From an uncultured Clostridia bacterium (GTDB lineage Bacteria; Bacillota; Clostridia; Oscillospirales; Acutalibacteraceae), in NCBI GenBank assembly GCA_947165615.1, contig CAMVBD010000106.1:1-5927 (forward strand): DNA of 5,927 bases, given 5' to 3'. The position numbers and the translations under genes are program-made. Positions 1 through 5,890 of this stretch are shown one piece after another. Below the pieces are notes generated by a model. It ran no database searches. It worked only from the letters and a program-made list of their open reading frames with translations, and was not told the origin of the DNA. Numbering within the stretch: the stretch's first letter is position 1; every line of letters begins with the position of its first letter.

Positions 1-878
1 CACAGCCCTGGAGAATTCCATTCCTGAATCCATCCGGGAATGGACAGGCGCACGCGTCCCTGCTTTTCGCCCTTGTACATGACGTCGAACTCCGGGAACG
101 CGCCGCGGTAGAACGAGATATCCTCGGCGTACCAGTCGTTTTCGGAAGAAAGCCCGAACGTGATAAGATTTTTTGCGCCGGAATCCCGGACGGCTTTTAC
201 GGTTTTTGCGTCGTCGCCGTTATAAATGACGCCGTCGCGCGCGAGCGCGGCAAATTTGGAGAACGCGGAGACGAGATTGTCCATCGTCTTGAAAAACTCG
301 AGATGGTCCGCGTCGATGTTCAAGATGACCGCGACGCTGGGGCTGAGGTCCAAAAACGTATTGGCAAATTCGCAGGCCTCGACGACCAGCAGGTCCTCGG
401 TGCCGACGCGCCCGTTTGCGCCGATGAGCGGCAGTTTGCCGCCGATGACGGCGGAGGTGTCGATGCCGGATTTTAAGAGGATCTGGGTCAAAAGCGCCGT
501 AGTCGTCGTTTTGCCGTGCGTGCCGCACACGCCGATGCAATTGCCGAATTTGCGCGTCACCGCGCCGAAGAGCTTGCTGCGCTCGAAGGTCGGCACGCCC
601 ATTTCACGGGCGGCGACGAGTTCGGGGTTGTCGGGCAGAAGCGCCGCGGTAAACACGACCATTTCGGCGTCGCCGATGTTTTCGGCCTTTTGCCCGAGGG
701 TCACGGGGATGCCGAGGTTCCGGATGCGGGCAAGGGTGTCGGACTCGTTGTTGTCGGAGCCCGAAAGCTGATAGCCCTTGGCGTGCAGGATCTCCGCCAG
801 CGGGCACATGCCGGCGCCGCCGATGCCGATGAAATGGATGCGGCGGACGGTTTCGAGCAGTTTATCTATTTCGTACAA
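1..878 (-). CDS. murC: UDP-N-acetylmuramate--L-alanine ligase MurC, partial (C-terminus cut by window edge)
   Basis: MurC is the cytoplasmic enzyme that uses ATP to join L-alanine to UDP-N-acetylmuramate, the first amino-acid addition in making the peptidoglycan stem peptide. About 292 of the usual ~455 residues are present. The N-terminal UDP-substrate domain shows the glycine-rich loop GIGGAGM (residues 18-24) and GSD (40-42). The central ATPase domain has the P-loop GTHGKTTT starting at residue 119, EACEF (167-171) and NIDADH (187-192), in the order and spacing of the Mur ligase family, with the Firmicutes/Clostridia style of EACE. I start at TTG 878 because AAAAGGTG lies six bases upstream; an in-frame GTG at 887 overlaps that ribosome binding site and is less likely. 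It is transcribed away from leuS from its own promoter. The last ten residues before the edge, after PG (281-282), do not match the family's PGxHNxxN motif, so positions 1-34 are doubtful. Confidence 0.95.
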   Translation of the reverse strand, partial: MYEIDKLLETVRRIHFIGIGGAGMCPLAEILHAKGYQLSGSDNNESDTLARIRNLGIPVTLGQKAENIGDAEMVVFTAALLPDNPELVAAREMGVPTFERSKLFGAVTRKFGNCIGVCGTHGKTTTTALLTQILLKSGIDTSAVIGGKLPLIGANGRVGTEDLLVVEACEFANTFLDLSPSVAVILNIDADHLEFFKTMDNLVSAFSKFAALARDGVIYNGDDAKTVKAVRDSGAKNLITFGLSSENDWYAEDISFYRGAFPEFDVMYKGEKQGRVRLSIPGWIQEWNSPGL

Positions 879-881
879 AAT

Positions 882-892
882 GATCACCTTTT
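882..892 (-). promoter_or_regulatory. Ribosome binding site deciding the TTG start of murC
   Basis: Read on the minus strand, AAAAGGTGATC is a strong match to the 16S anti-Shine-Dalgarno complement. The AAGGTG core ends six bases before TTG at 878-876, a normal spacing. No ATG lies in frame before residue 24, which is already inside the conserved glycine-rich loop, so the non-ATG start is needed. Confidence 0.75.
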
Positions 893-900
893 GAATCTGT

Positions 901-920
901 TTGCGCCCACAAAGGCGCAA
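901..920 (-). other. Perfect hairpin at the predicted 5' end of the murC mRNA
   Basis: TTGCGCC (901-907) and GGCGCAA (914-920) are perfect inverted repeats with a six-base loop. The predicted murC -10 box is at 926-931, so transcription should begin near 918-920. The hairpin would then form the very 5' end of the transcript, upstream of the ribosome binding site. Such 5'-terminal stems are known to protect mRNAs from 5'-end-dependent decay. A dyad of this kind could also be a protein-binding site. The structure is seen directly; the role is inferred. Confidence 0.55.
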
Positions 921-925
921 TCTAT

Positions 926-954
926 ATATTATGACGAAACCGTAAAAAAGTCAA
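926..954 (-). promoter_or_regulatory. Sigma-A-type promoter for murC
   Basis: On the minus strand, TTGACT (949-954) is separated by exactly 17 bases from TAATAT (926-931). This is close to the TTGACA/TATAAT consensus. It lies about 50 bases upstream of the murC start and points the right way. The spacer contains a run of five T just after the -35 box. Confidence 0.7.
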
Positions 955-967
955 GAACTTTTTGTGA

Positions 968-1009
968 ATCCGGCGCCGCCCCGCCTTGGAGATCCGGCGC
1001 TGCCCCGCG
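968..1009 (+). repeat. G+C-rich direct repeat, two 18-base copies with a 24-base period
   Basis: Copy 1 (968-985) and copy 2 (992-1009) both begin ATCCGGCGC and match at 16 of 18 positions, differing at the tenth and last bases; six bases (TTGGAG) separate them. The pair lies between the two divergent -35 boxes and is far richer in G+C than the promoter DNA on either side. I do not recognise it as a known element. It may be a duplicated hairpin module, because each copy can fold around its own GGCG/CGCC-type stem. Confidence 0.6.
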
Positions 1010-1022
1010 CCGCCCTTTTTTT
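995..1022 (+). terminator. Terminator-like hairpin with T7 tract, plus strand, upstream of the leuS promoter
   Basis: CGGCGC (995-1000) pairs perfectly with GCGCCG (1007-1012) around a six-base loop. CCC and then seven T (1016-1022) follow. This has the form of a rho-independent terminator reading toward leuS, although three C separate stem and T tract. It lies upstream of the best leuS promoter, so it would not attenuate transcripts from that promoter. It could block plus-strand read-through from antisense transcription across murC, or end a short transcript. The second copy of the direct repeat supplies most of the stem. Confidence 0.45.
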
Positions 1023-1043
1023 GTCCGCCGGGTGTCCGAAGAC

Positions 1044-1072
1044 TTGACTTTGCGGGGAGAGTATGCTAAACT
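1044..1072 (+). promoter_or_regulatory. Sigma-A-type promoter with extended -10 for leuS
   Basis: TTGACT (1044-1049), a 17-base spacer and TAAACT (1067-1072), preceded by TGC to give an extended -10 element, point toward leuS. The start of transcription should be near 1079, leaving a leader of about 34 A+T-rich bases before ATG 1113. The -35 hexamer is identical to the one in the opposing murC promoter. Confidence 0.65.
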
Positions 1073-1096
1073 CTAATTTAATTATAAGTTTATTTT

Positions 1097-1101
1097 GGAG
1101 G
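1097..1101 (+). promoter_or_regulatory. Ribosome binding site of leuS, deciding the ATG start
   Basis: GGAGG lies 11 bases before ATG 1113, slightly long but acceptable. An in-frame TTG at 1095 would give six extra residues. Its own bases are part of this Shine-Dalgarno sequence and it has none upstream, so ATG 1113 is preferred. Confidence 0.75.
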
Positions 1102-1112
1102 AAACATACATT

Positions 1113-3518
1113 ATGGGCTACGATTTCAAAGCATCCGAAGAAAAATGGCAGCGGATCTGGGAGGACAAGAAGGTCTTCCGCGCAAGGGATTTCGACGAAA
1201 AGCCGAAGTTCTACGCGCTGGTGGAATTTCCCTACCCCTCCGGCGCCGGCATGCACGTCGGACATATCAAGGCCTACTCCGGGCTTGAGGTCCTGACCAG
1301 AAAGCGCCGCAAGGAAGGCTACAACGTCCTGTTCCCGATTGGCTTTGACGCCTACGGCCTGCCGACCGAAAACTACGCCATCAAGACCGGCATCCATCCG
1401 CGCAAGGTCACGGACATGAACATCGCAAAGTTCACCTCGCAGCTCAAAAAAGTGGGCTATTCCTTCGACTGGGACCGCGTCATCGACACGACGGAGGAAG
1501 GCTACTACAAATGGACCCAGTGGATCTTTTTGAAGATGTTTGAACACGGCCTCGCCTTCCGCGACAAGACCCTTGTCAACTACTGCCCCTCCTGCAAGGT
1601 CGTCCTGTCGAACGAGGACTCGCAGGGCGGCAAGTGCGACATCTGCCATTCCGACATCATCCAGAAATCCAAGGACGTATGGTACCTGCGCATCACCGCC
1701 TACGCGGACAAGCTCCTGCAGGGACTGGACGAGGTGGACTTTTTGCCCAACATCCGTCTGCAGCAGGAAAACTGGATCGGCCGCTCCACCGGCGCGTTCG
1801 TCAATTTCGGCGTCAGGGGCACGGACGAAAAGCTGCGCATCTACACCACCCGCCCCGACACCCTGTTCGGCGTGACCTTTATGGTCATGGCGCCCGAGCA
1901 TCCGATGCTCGACAAGTATAAAAGCATGATCGGCAACTGGGACGAGGTCGAGGCCTACCGCGCCGAATGCGCCAAAAAGACCGAATTTGAGCGCACGCAG
2001 CTTGTCAAGGACAAGACCGGCGTCCGGCTTTCGGGCTTTACCGCCGTCAACCCCGTTTCGGGCAAGGAGATCCCGGTCTTTATTTCCGACTACGTGATGA
2101 TGGGCTACGGCACCGGCGCTATTATGGCCGTGCCGGCGCACGACCAGCGCGACTACGACTTTGCCAAAAAGTTCGGCGTGGACATTATCGAAGTCATCAA
2201 GGGCGGCGACATTTCGGTCGAGGCCTATCCCGGCGACGGCGAAATGGTCAACTCCGATTTTCTGAACGGCCTGACCGACAAAAAGACCTCCATCGCCGTC
2301 ATGTGCGAAAAACTGGAGACGCTTGGCGTCGGCGAAAAGGGCGTCCAGTACAAAATGAAGGACTGGGCGTTTAACCGCCAGCGCTACTGGGGCGAACCCA
2401 TTCCGATCGTCTACTGCGACGACTGCGGCATGGTGCCCGTGCCCTACGACGAGCTGCCCCTGAAACTGCCGCCCATGGAGAATTTCGCGCCCGGCTCGGA
2501 CGGCGAAAGCCCCCTGGCAAAGGTAGAGAGTTTTGTCAACTGCACCTGCCCGAAATGCGGCAAAAAGGCCAGACGCGAGACCGACACCATGCCCCAGTGG
2601 GCAGGCTCGAGCTGGTATTTTTTGCGCTACATCGACCCGCACAACGACAAGGCGCTGGCCGATCCCGAAAAACTGAAATACTGGGGACAGGTCGACTGGT
2701 ACAACGGCGGCATGGAGCACGTCACGCGCCATCTGATCTACTCCCGCTTCTGGCATAAATTCCTGTACGACATCGGCGTGGTGCCCACCTCCGAGCCCTA
2801 CAAAAAGCGCACGGCGCAGGGCCTCATCCTCGGGCCCGACGGCGTCAAGATGAGCAAATCCCGCGGCAACGTCGTGGACCCGAACGAAGTCGTGGACGAA
2901 CTGGGCGCGGACGTGCTGCGCACCTACGTCCTGTTTATGGGCGACTACGAAAAGGCCGCTCCGTGGAGCAAGGAATCCGTGCGCGGCTGCAAGCGCTTCA
3001 TCGACCGCGTGTGGGGACTTCTCGACATGGTGACGCCGGAGACCGAATACTCGAAGAAACTCGAGGCCGCCTTCCACAGGACCGTCAAAAAGGTGTCCGA
3101 GGACATTGAGGACCTCAAATACAACACCGCCATCGCGGCGCTGATGACCCTGCTCAACGCCATATATGACGAAGGCAGCGTCACGAAAAAAGAACTCGAG
3201 ACCTTTATCGGCCTGCTCAACCCCATCGCCCCGCACGTAACGGAGGAAATGAACGAACGCCTGGGCAATACCGAGCTGCTGGCGACCTCCCCCTGGCCGA
3301 CGTGGGACGACGCCAAATGCGTCGAAAACGAGATCGAGATCGCAGTGCAGGTCAACGGCAAGGTCCGCGACAAGATCGTCATTCCCGCCGACGCGGACGC
3401 CGACGCCGCCATTGCCGCCGCAAAGGAAGCAAAGGGCGTTCTGGCCTTTACCGAGGGCAAAACCTTTGTCAAGGAGCTCTACGTCAAGGGAAGACTCGTA
3501 AACCTGGTCGTCAAATAA
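1113..3518 (+). CDS. leuS: Leucyl-tRNA synthetase
   Basis: This cytoplasmic class I synthetase charges tRNA-Leu with leucine using ATP and edits mischarged products. At 801 residues it is full length for a bacterial LeuRS. The Rossmann catalytic core has the HIGH motif as HVGH (residues 48-51) and KMSKS at 579-583. The CP1 editing domain shows TTRPDT (245-250) and the universally conserved editing aspartate D344 in VPAHDQRDY. Cysteine pairs C158/C161 with C175/C178 form a zinc-binding insert, and C435/C438 with C479/C482 suggest a second. The helical anticodon-binding domain (about 640-735, with LLNPIAPH) is followed by the C-terminal domain (about 740-801), which contains VNGKVRDK. The leucine-specific insertion before KMSKS seen in proteobacterial enzymes is absent or short, as in Bacillus. 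It probably heads an operon, with the next gene 24 bases downstream. The gene contains no TTA, CTA or TCA codon, reflecting strong bias to C/G-ending codons. Confidence 0.98.
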   Translation: MGYDFKASEEKWQRIWEDKKVFRARDFDEKPKFYALVEFPYPSGAGMHVGHIKAYSGLEVLTRKRRKEGYNVLFPIGFDAYGLPTENYAIKTGIHPRKVTDMNIAKFTSQLKKVGYSFDWDRVIDTTEEGYYKWTQWIFLKMFEHGLAFRDKTLVNYCPSCKVVLSNEDSQGGKCDICHSDIIQKSKDVWYLRITAYADKLLQGLDEVDFLPNIRLQQENWIGRSTGAFVNFGVRGTDEKLRIYTTRPDTLFGVTFMVMAPEHPMLDKYKSMIGNWDEVEAYRAECAKKTEFERTQLVKDKTGVRLSGFTAVNPVSGKEIPVFISDYVMMGYGTGAIMAVPAHDQRDYDFAKKFGVDIIEVIKGGDISVEAYPGDGEMVNSDFLNGLTDKKTSIAVMCEKLETLGVGEKGVQYKMKDWAFNRQRYWGEPIPIVYCDDCGMVPVPYDELPLKLPPMENFAPGSDGESPLAKVESFVNCTCPKCGKKARRETDTMPQWAGSSWYFLRYIDPHNDKALADPEKLKYWGQVDWYNGGMEHVTRHLIYSRFWHKFLYDIGVVPTSEPYKKRTAQGLILGPDGVKMSKSRGNVVDPNEVVDELGADVLRTYVLFMGDYEKAAPWSKESVRGCKRFIDRVWGLLDMVTPETEYSKKLEAAFHRTVKKVSEDIEDLKYNTAIAALMTLLNAIYDEGSVTKKELETFIGLLNPIAPHVTEEMNERLGNTELLATSPWPTWDDAKCVENEIEIAVQVNGKVRDKIVIPADADADAAIAAAKEAKGVLAFTEGKTFVKELYVKGRLVNLVVK

Positions 3519-3542
3519 TCCATTTTTCAAGGAGGAAGCCCC

Positions 3543-5228
3543 ATGAAATTTCTGAACCCCGAATTCACCTTTACCCGTGACGGCACGAAATTCGTGGACG
3601 CCGCAAAAGAAACGGACGCGTTCGTTTTGGACCTTGACATCACGGATCTGGCGATCCGTGCAAAAGTGACCGCCAAAAAGACGCTGCACATGGAGCGGTT
3701 CGATCTGTGCTTCGACTATCCTTTTCAAAAAGAGGACCGCTTCTTTTCCAACGGCTATCAGAGTTGGACCACCTCACGTGAATACACCGCGGCGGACAAA
3801 ATGCGGGACATCACGCCCATCGCGAAGGGAAAACTCAAAAACCTTGCGGGCATTTCCGCCGACTGCCGCTTTGTAAAAACGCCCGACAAGGCCGGCGCAT
3901 TCACGTCCCACTGCTACACCTACGTCAAAAACGGCAAGGACGTCACGCTCATCGGCTCCCTGACCGAAAAACAGGGCTTTACGGTGTTCTACGCCGACAT
4001 GACAAAAAACAGCCTTTTGATCTCAAAGGACGTGGAAGGCGTCACGCTGAATCCCGGCGAGACCTACGAGCTTTTGGACGCCGTGATCTTGAAGGGGTCC
4101 TATGACGGCGTCTTTGACGCGTACTTTGATAAAATGGGCGTCAAAAAGCCCAAAATCGACCATCTGAGCGGCTATACCTCCTGGTACAACTATTTTCAGA
4201 AGATCGACGAAAAGACCATGCTCAGGGACCTCAACGCCCTTGACATCGTCAAGGACAGCGTTTCTATCTTTCAGATCGACGACGGGTACGAGACCTTTGT
4301 CGGCGACTGGTGCGACAAAAACCCCGCAAAATTCCCGCGCGGCATGCACTTTATGGCCGACGAGATCCACAAAAAGGGCTACCTTGCGGGCATCTGGCTT
4401 GCGCCCTTCTCGGTGCAGATCAAAAGCCGGACCTACAAAGAGCACCCCGACTGGGTCGTAAAAGACGGCAAGGGCAAGCCCATTCTCGGCTGCGCCGGCT
4501 GGGGCGGCGCCTACACGCTCGACATTTACAACGAGGAGGCGTGCGCTTACATCCGCTCCTTCTTCGATACGGTCCTGAACGTCTGGGGCTACGACATGGT
4601 CAAGCTCGACTTCCTGTATTCCCAGTGCATGTACCCCCGCCGCAACAAGGCCCGCGGCACGATCATGTGCGAGGCGATGGACTTTTTAAGGGAGTGCGTC
4701 GGCGAAAAGCTGCTGCTGGGCTGCGGCGTGCCGCTGGGCGCCGCGTTCGGACGCGTGGACGCCTGCCGCATCAGCTGCGACGTGGACCTCAAATACAAAG
4801 GCAAATTCTATAACAAACTCGGCGTCAACAACGAGATCCCCTCGGCGCAGAACGCCATCAACAATTCCATCTTCCGCCGGCATCTCGACGGGCGCGTTTT
4901 CTGCAACGACCCGGACGTTCTGTTTTTGCGCTACTCCAACCTGACCTTTACGACCGAGCAGAAGGTGCTGCTGGCGACCGTCAACCACATTTTCGGCAAC
5001 GTCCTGTTTGTGTCCGACAACGCGGAGGAGTACAAGGGCGTGGACGTCGACACGCTGAGAAAGGTCTTTGCAAAGTCCGAATTCAAGGTGCTGGACGCCT
5101 GCTACGTCTCGGACGACGACATTGCCGTGGAACTGGAAAAAGACGGCAAAAAGCAGATCCTCGCCTTCAACATCCGCACGGGACATTCCAACGTCGAGGA
5201 TATCATCGGCGTGCCGACGGACCGCTGA
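3543..5228 (+). CDS. GH36 family glycoside hydrolase, probable alpha-galactosidase
   Basis: This is a retaining glycosidase of clan GH-D that probably releases terminal alpha-galactose from oligosaccharides such as melibiose or raffinose. Its 561 residues match the short GH36 type, typified by Thermotoga GalA, rather than the ~730-residue enzymes. An N-terminal beta-sandwich (about 1-200) includes FFSNGYQSW (67-75). The catalytic barrel (about 205-480) carries FQIDDGY (243-249), with paired substrate-binding aspartates D246/D247. KLDF places the nucleophile at D356. CRISCD places the acid/base at D413, 57 residues later, as expected for the family. NDPD (455-458) follows, then a small C-terminal beta domain. 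There is no signal peptide, so it should act on imported sugars in the cytosol. AAGGAGGAA lies just upstream of the start, and the 24-base gap after leuS has no terminator, so it is probably co-transcribed. No transporter or sugar regulator is visible. Alpha-N-acetylgalactosaminidase or a related alpha-glycosidase specificity cannot be excluded. Confidence 0.9.
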   Translation: MKFLNPEFTFTRDGTKFVDAAKETDAFVLDLDITDLAIRAKVTAKKTLHMERFDLCFDYPFQKEDRFFSNGYQSWTTSREYTAADKMRDITPIAKGKLKNLAGISADCRFVKTPDKAGAFTSHCYTYVKNGKDVTLIGSLTEKQGFTVFYADMTKNSLLISKDVEGVTLNPGETYELLDAVILKGSYDGVFDAYFDKMGVKKPKIDHLSGYTSWYNYFQKIDEKTMLRDLNALDIVKDSVSIFQIDDGYETFVGDWCDKNPAKFPRGMHFMADEIHKKGYLAGIWLAPFSVQIKSRTYKEHPDWVVKDGKGKPILGCAGWGGAYTLDIYNEEACAYIRSFFDTVLNVWGYDMVKLDFLYSQCMYPRRNKARGTIMCEAMDFLRECVGEKLLLGCGVPLGAAFGRVDACRISCDVDLKYKGKFYNKLGVNNEIPSAQNAINNSIFRRHLDGRVFCNDPDVLFLRYSNLTFTTEQKVLLATVNHIFGNVLFVSDNAEEYKGVDVDTLRKVFAKSEFKVLDACYVSDDDIAVELEKDGKKQILAFNIRTGHSNVEDIIGVPTDR

Positions 5229-5272
5229 GGTCCCCTATTGTATAGACCATCCACCCATAAAGGAGAATTTGT

Positions 5273-5776
5273 ATGAAAAAGATCGCTGCCCTTACCCTTG
5301 CCCTTTTGTTTGTCCTCTCGTTTGCTGCCTGCGCGGGAAAGGCCGAAAACCCCACGAACGCCTCGCTTACACCCGACTCGCTGCCATCCGAAACGTCCGG
5401 TCCGTCCGTCCCCGCGGAAAGCGAGAGCACACCTGCCGATGAAAACGGCGAAGACCTTCCCGAGGTCGACGGACTGAAAGGGCTGATCGAATCCGAGCTT
5501 TTCCGGGAAATGCTTGCCGGCGACGACGAATTGGACGCGGAATTTGACGTCGAAGGCGAAGACACCCTGGTCATCACACAGAAGTACACCGAGGATCTGA
5601 CCGACGAAGAAATCGAAAAGATCCGAAATTCCGACGAACTGGACGATCCGGAAAACTTAGCCTCCATGGAAGAGGCCAAGGGGCTGATCGCCATGCTTGC
5701 CGGCGTCGAAGACCTGAAGATCAAGATCCGCGTCGTTTCCAAGACGGGCGAAGTGATTTACGAAAAGGTATTCTGA
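5273..5776 (+). CDS. Acidic lipoprotein of unknown function
   Basis: The 167-residue product begins with a lipoprotein signal peptide: KK at positions 2-3, a hydrophobic run (4-19) and a lipobox-like FAAC with the modifiable cysteine at 20. It should be lipid-anchored on the outer face of the cytoplasmic membrane. Residues 21 to about 60 form a Ser/Thr/Pro/Glu-rich, probably disordered linker. The rest (about 65-167) is a small, very acidic alpha/beta domain with a KYTEDLTDEE helix start and ending in VVSKTGEVIYEKVF. That ending and size recall small clostridial lipoproteins of the DUF4854 type, but this is only an impression. AAAGGAG lies seven bases before the ATG. The gap of 44 bases after the GH36 gene holds no clear promoter or terminator, so co-transcription is likely. 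No enzymatic motif is visible, and it does not look like an ABC-transporter sugar-binding protein, which would be about 400 residues. Confidence 0.85.
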   Translation: MKKIAALTLALLFVLSFAACAGKAENPTNASLTPDSLPSETSGPSVPAESESTPADENGEDLPEVDGLKGLIESELFREMLAGDDELDAEFDVEGEDTLVITQKYTEDLTDEEIEKIRNSDELDDPENLASMEEAKGLIAMLAGVEDLKIKIRVVSKTGEVIYEKVF

Positions 5777-5801
5777 GCCGCGAAAAAAAATGGATTTCAT
5801 C

Positions 5802-5826
5802 AAAAAACAGGTCTTCGGGAGACCTG
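5802..5826 (-). terminator. Rho-independent terminator on the minus strand
   Basis: CAGGTCT (5808-5814) and AGACCTG (5820-5826) form a perfect 7-bp stem with a five-base loop. Read on the minus strand, the stem is followed at once by six T (5807-5802), the standard intrinsic terminator form. Read on the plus strand it lacks a T tract. It therefore more likely ends a minus-strand transcript coming from beyond the right edge than the lipoprotein transcript, although converging genes may share such stems. Confidence 0.6.
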
Positions 5827-5838
5827 ACATAAGGAAGT

Positions 5839-5890
5839 AAAAAATCGACCCACTTGACAGCTTTCATAATTCGAAAGTGTCATAGTGGGT
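5839..5890 (-). terminator. Long bulged hairpin with T tract on the minus strand (second terminator or operator dyad)
   Basis: CCCACT, TGACA and CTTTC (5849-5854, 5855-5859, 5861-5865) pair with AGTGGG, TGTCA and GAAAG (5884-5889, 5878-5882, 5873-5877). The loop is seven bases, with single-base bulges at G5860 and T5883; A5848 and T5890 add a further pair. On the minus strand a run of six T (5844-5839) begins four bases after the stem. The structure is certain. A terminator in tandem with the one at 5802-5826 is the simplest reading, but a mobile-element end or regulatory dyad is possible. Confidence 0.45.

Noticed and set aside
226..1076. Plus-strand open frames across murC and the intergenic region (226-771 and 516-1076)
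   Set aside because: They are shadows of murC. The second runs through both promoters and the G+C-rich repeat, and neither has a ribosome binding site or recognisable protein.
1095..1112. Upstream TTG start for leuS
   Set aside because: The TTG overlaps the GGAGG ribosome binding site and has none of its own. ATG 1113 fits the family's N-terminus.
951..3728. A 925-codon open frame on the minus strand, antisense to all of leuS
   Set aside because: It is in codon register with leuS, so it stays open simply because leuS and the start of the GH36 gene use no TTA, CTA or TCA codons. The translation is low-complexity and unlike known proteins, and leuS is unmistakable on the other strand.
5229..5248. 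GGTC/GACC inverted repeat between the GH36 and lipoprotein genes
   Set aside because: It is only four base pairs with a 12-base loop and no T tract, too weak to call a terminator or operator.
5800..5883. A 27-codon minus-strand frame (ATG 5883 to TGA 5800)
   Set aside because: It consists mostly of the two hairpins and spacer, has no ribosome binding site and no recognised similarity. The terminator reading is simpler.
5854..5883. Possible plus-strand promoter starting with the consensus TTGACA inside the right-edge dyad
   Set aside because: The best -10 at 17-18 bases spacing is only TGTCAT, and TGACA/TGTCA are arms of the hairpin, so the match is probably a by-product of the symmetry.
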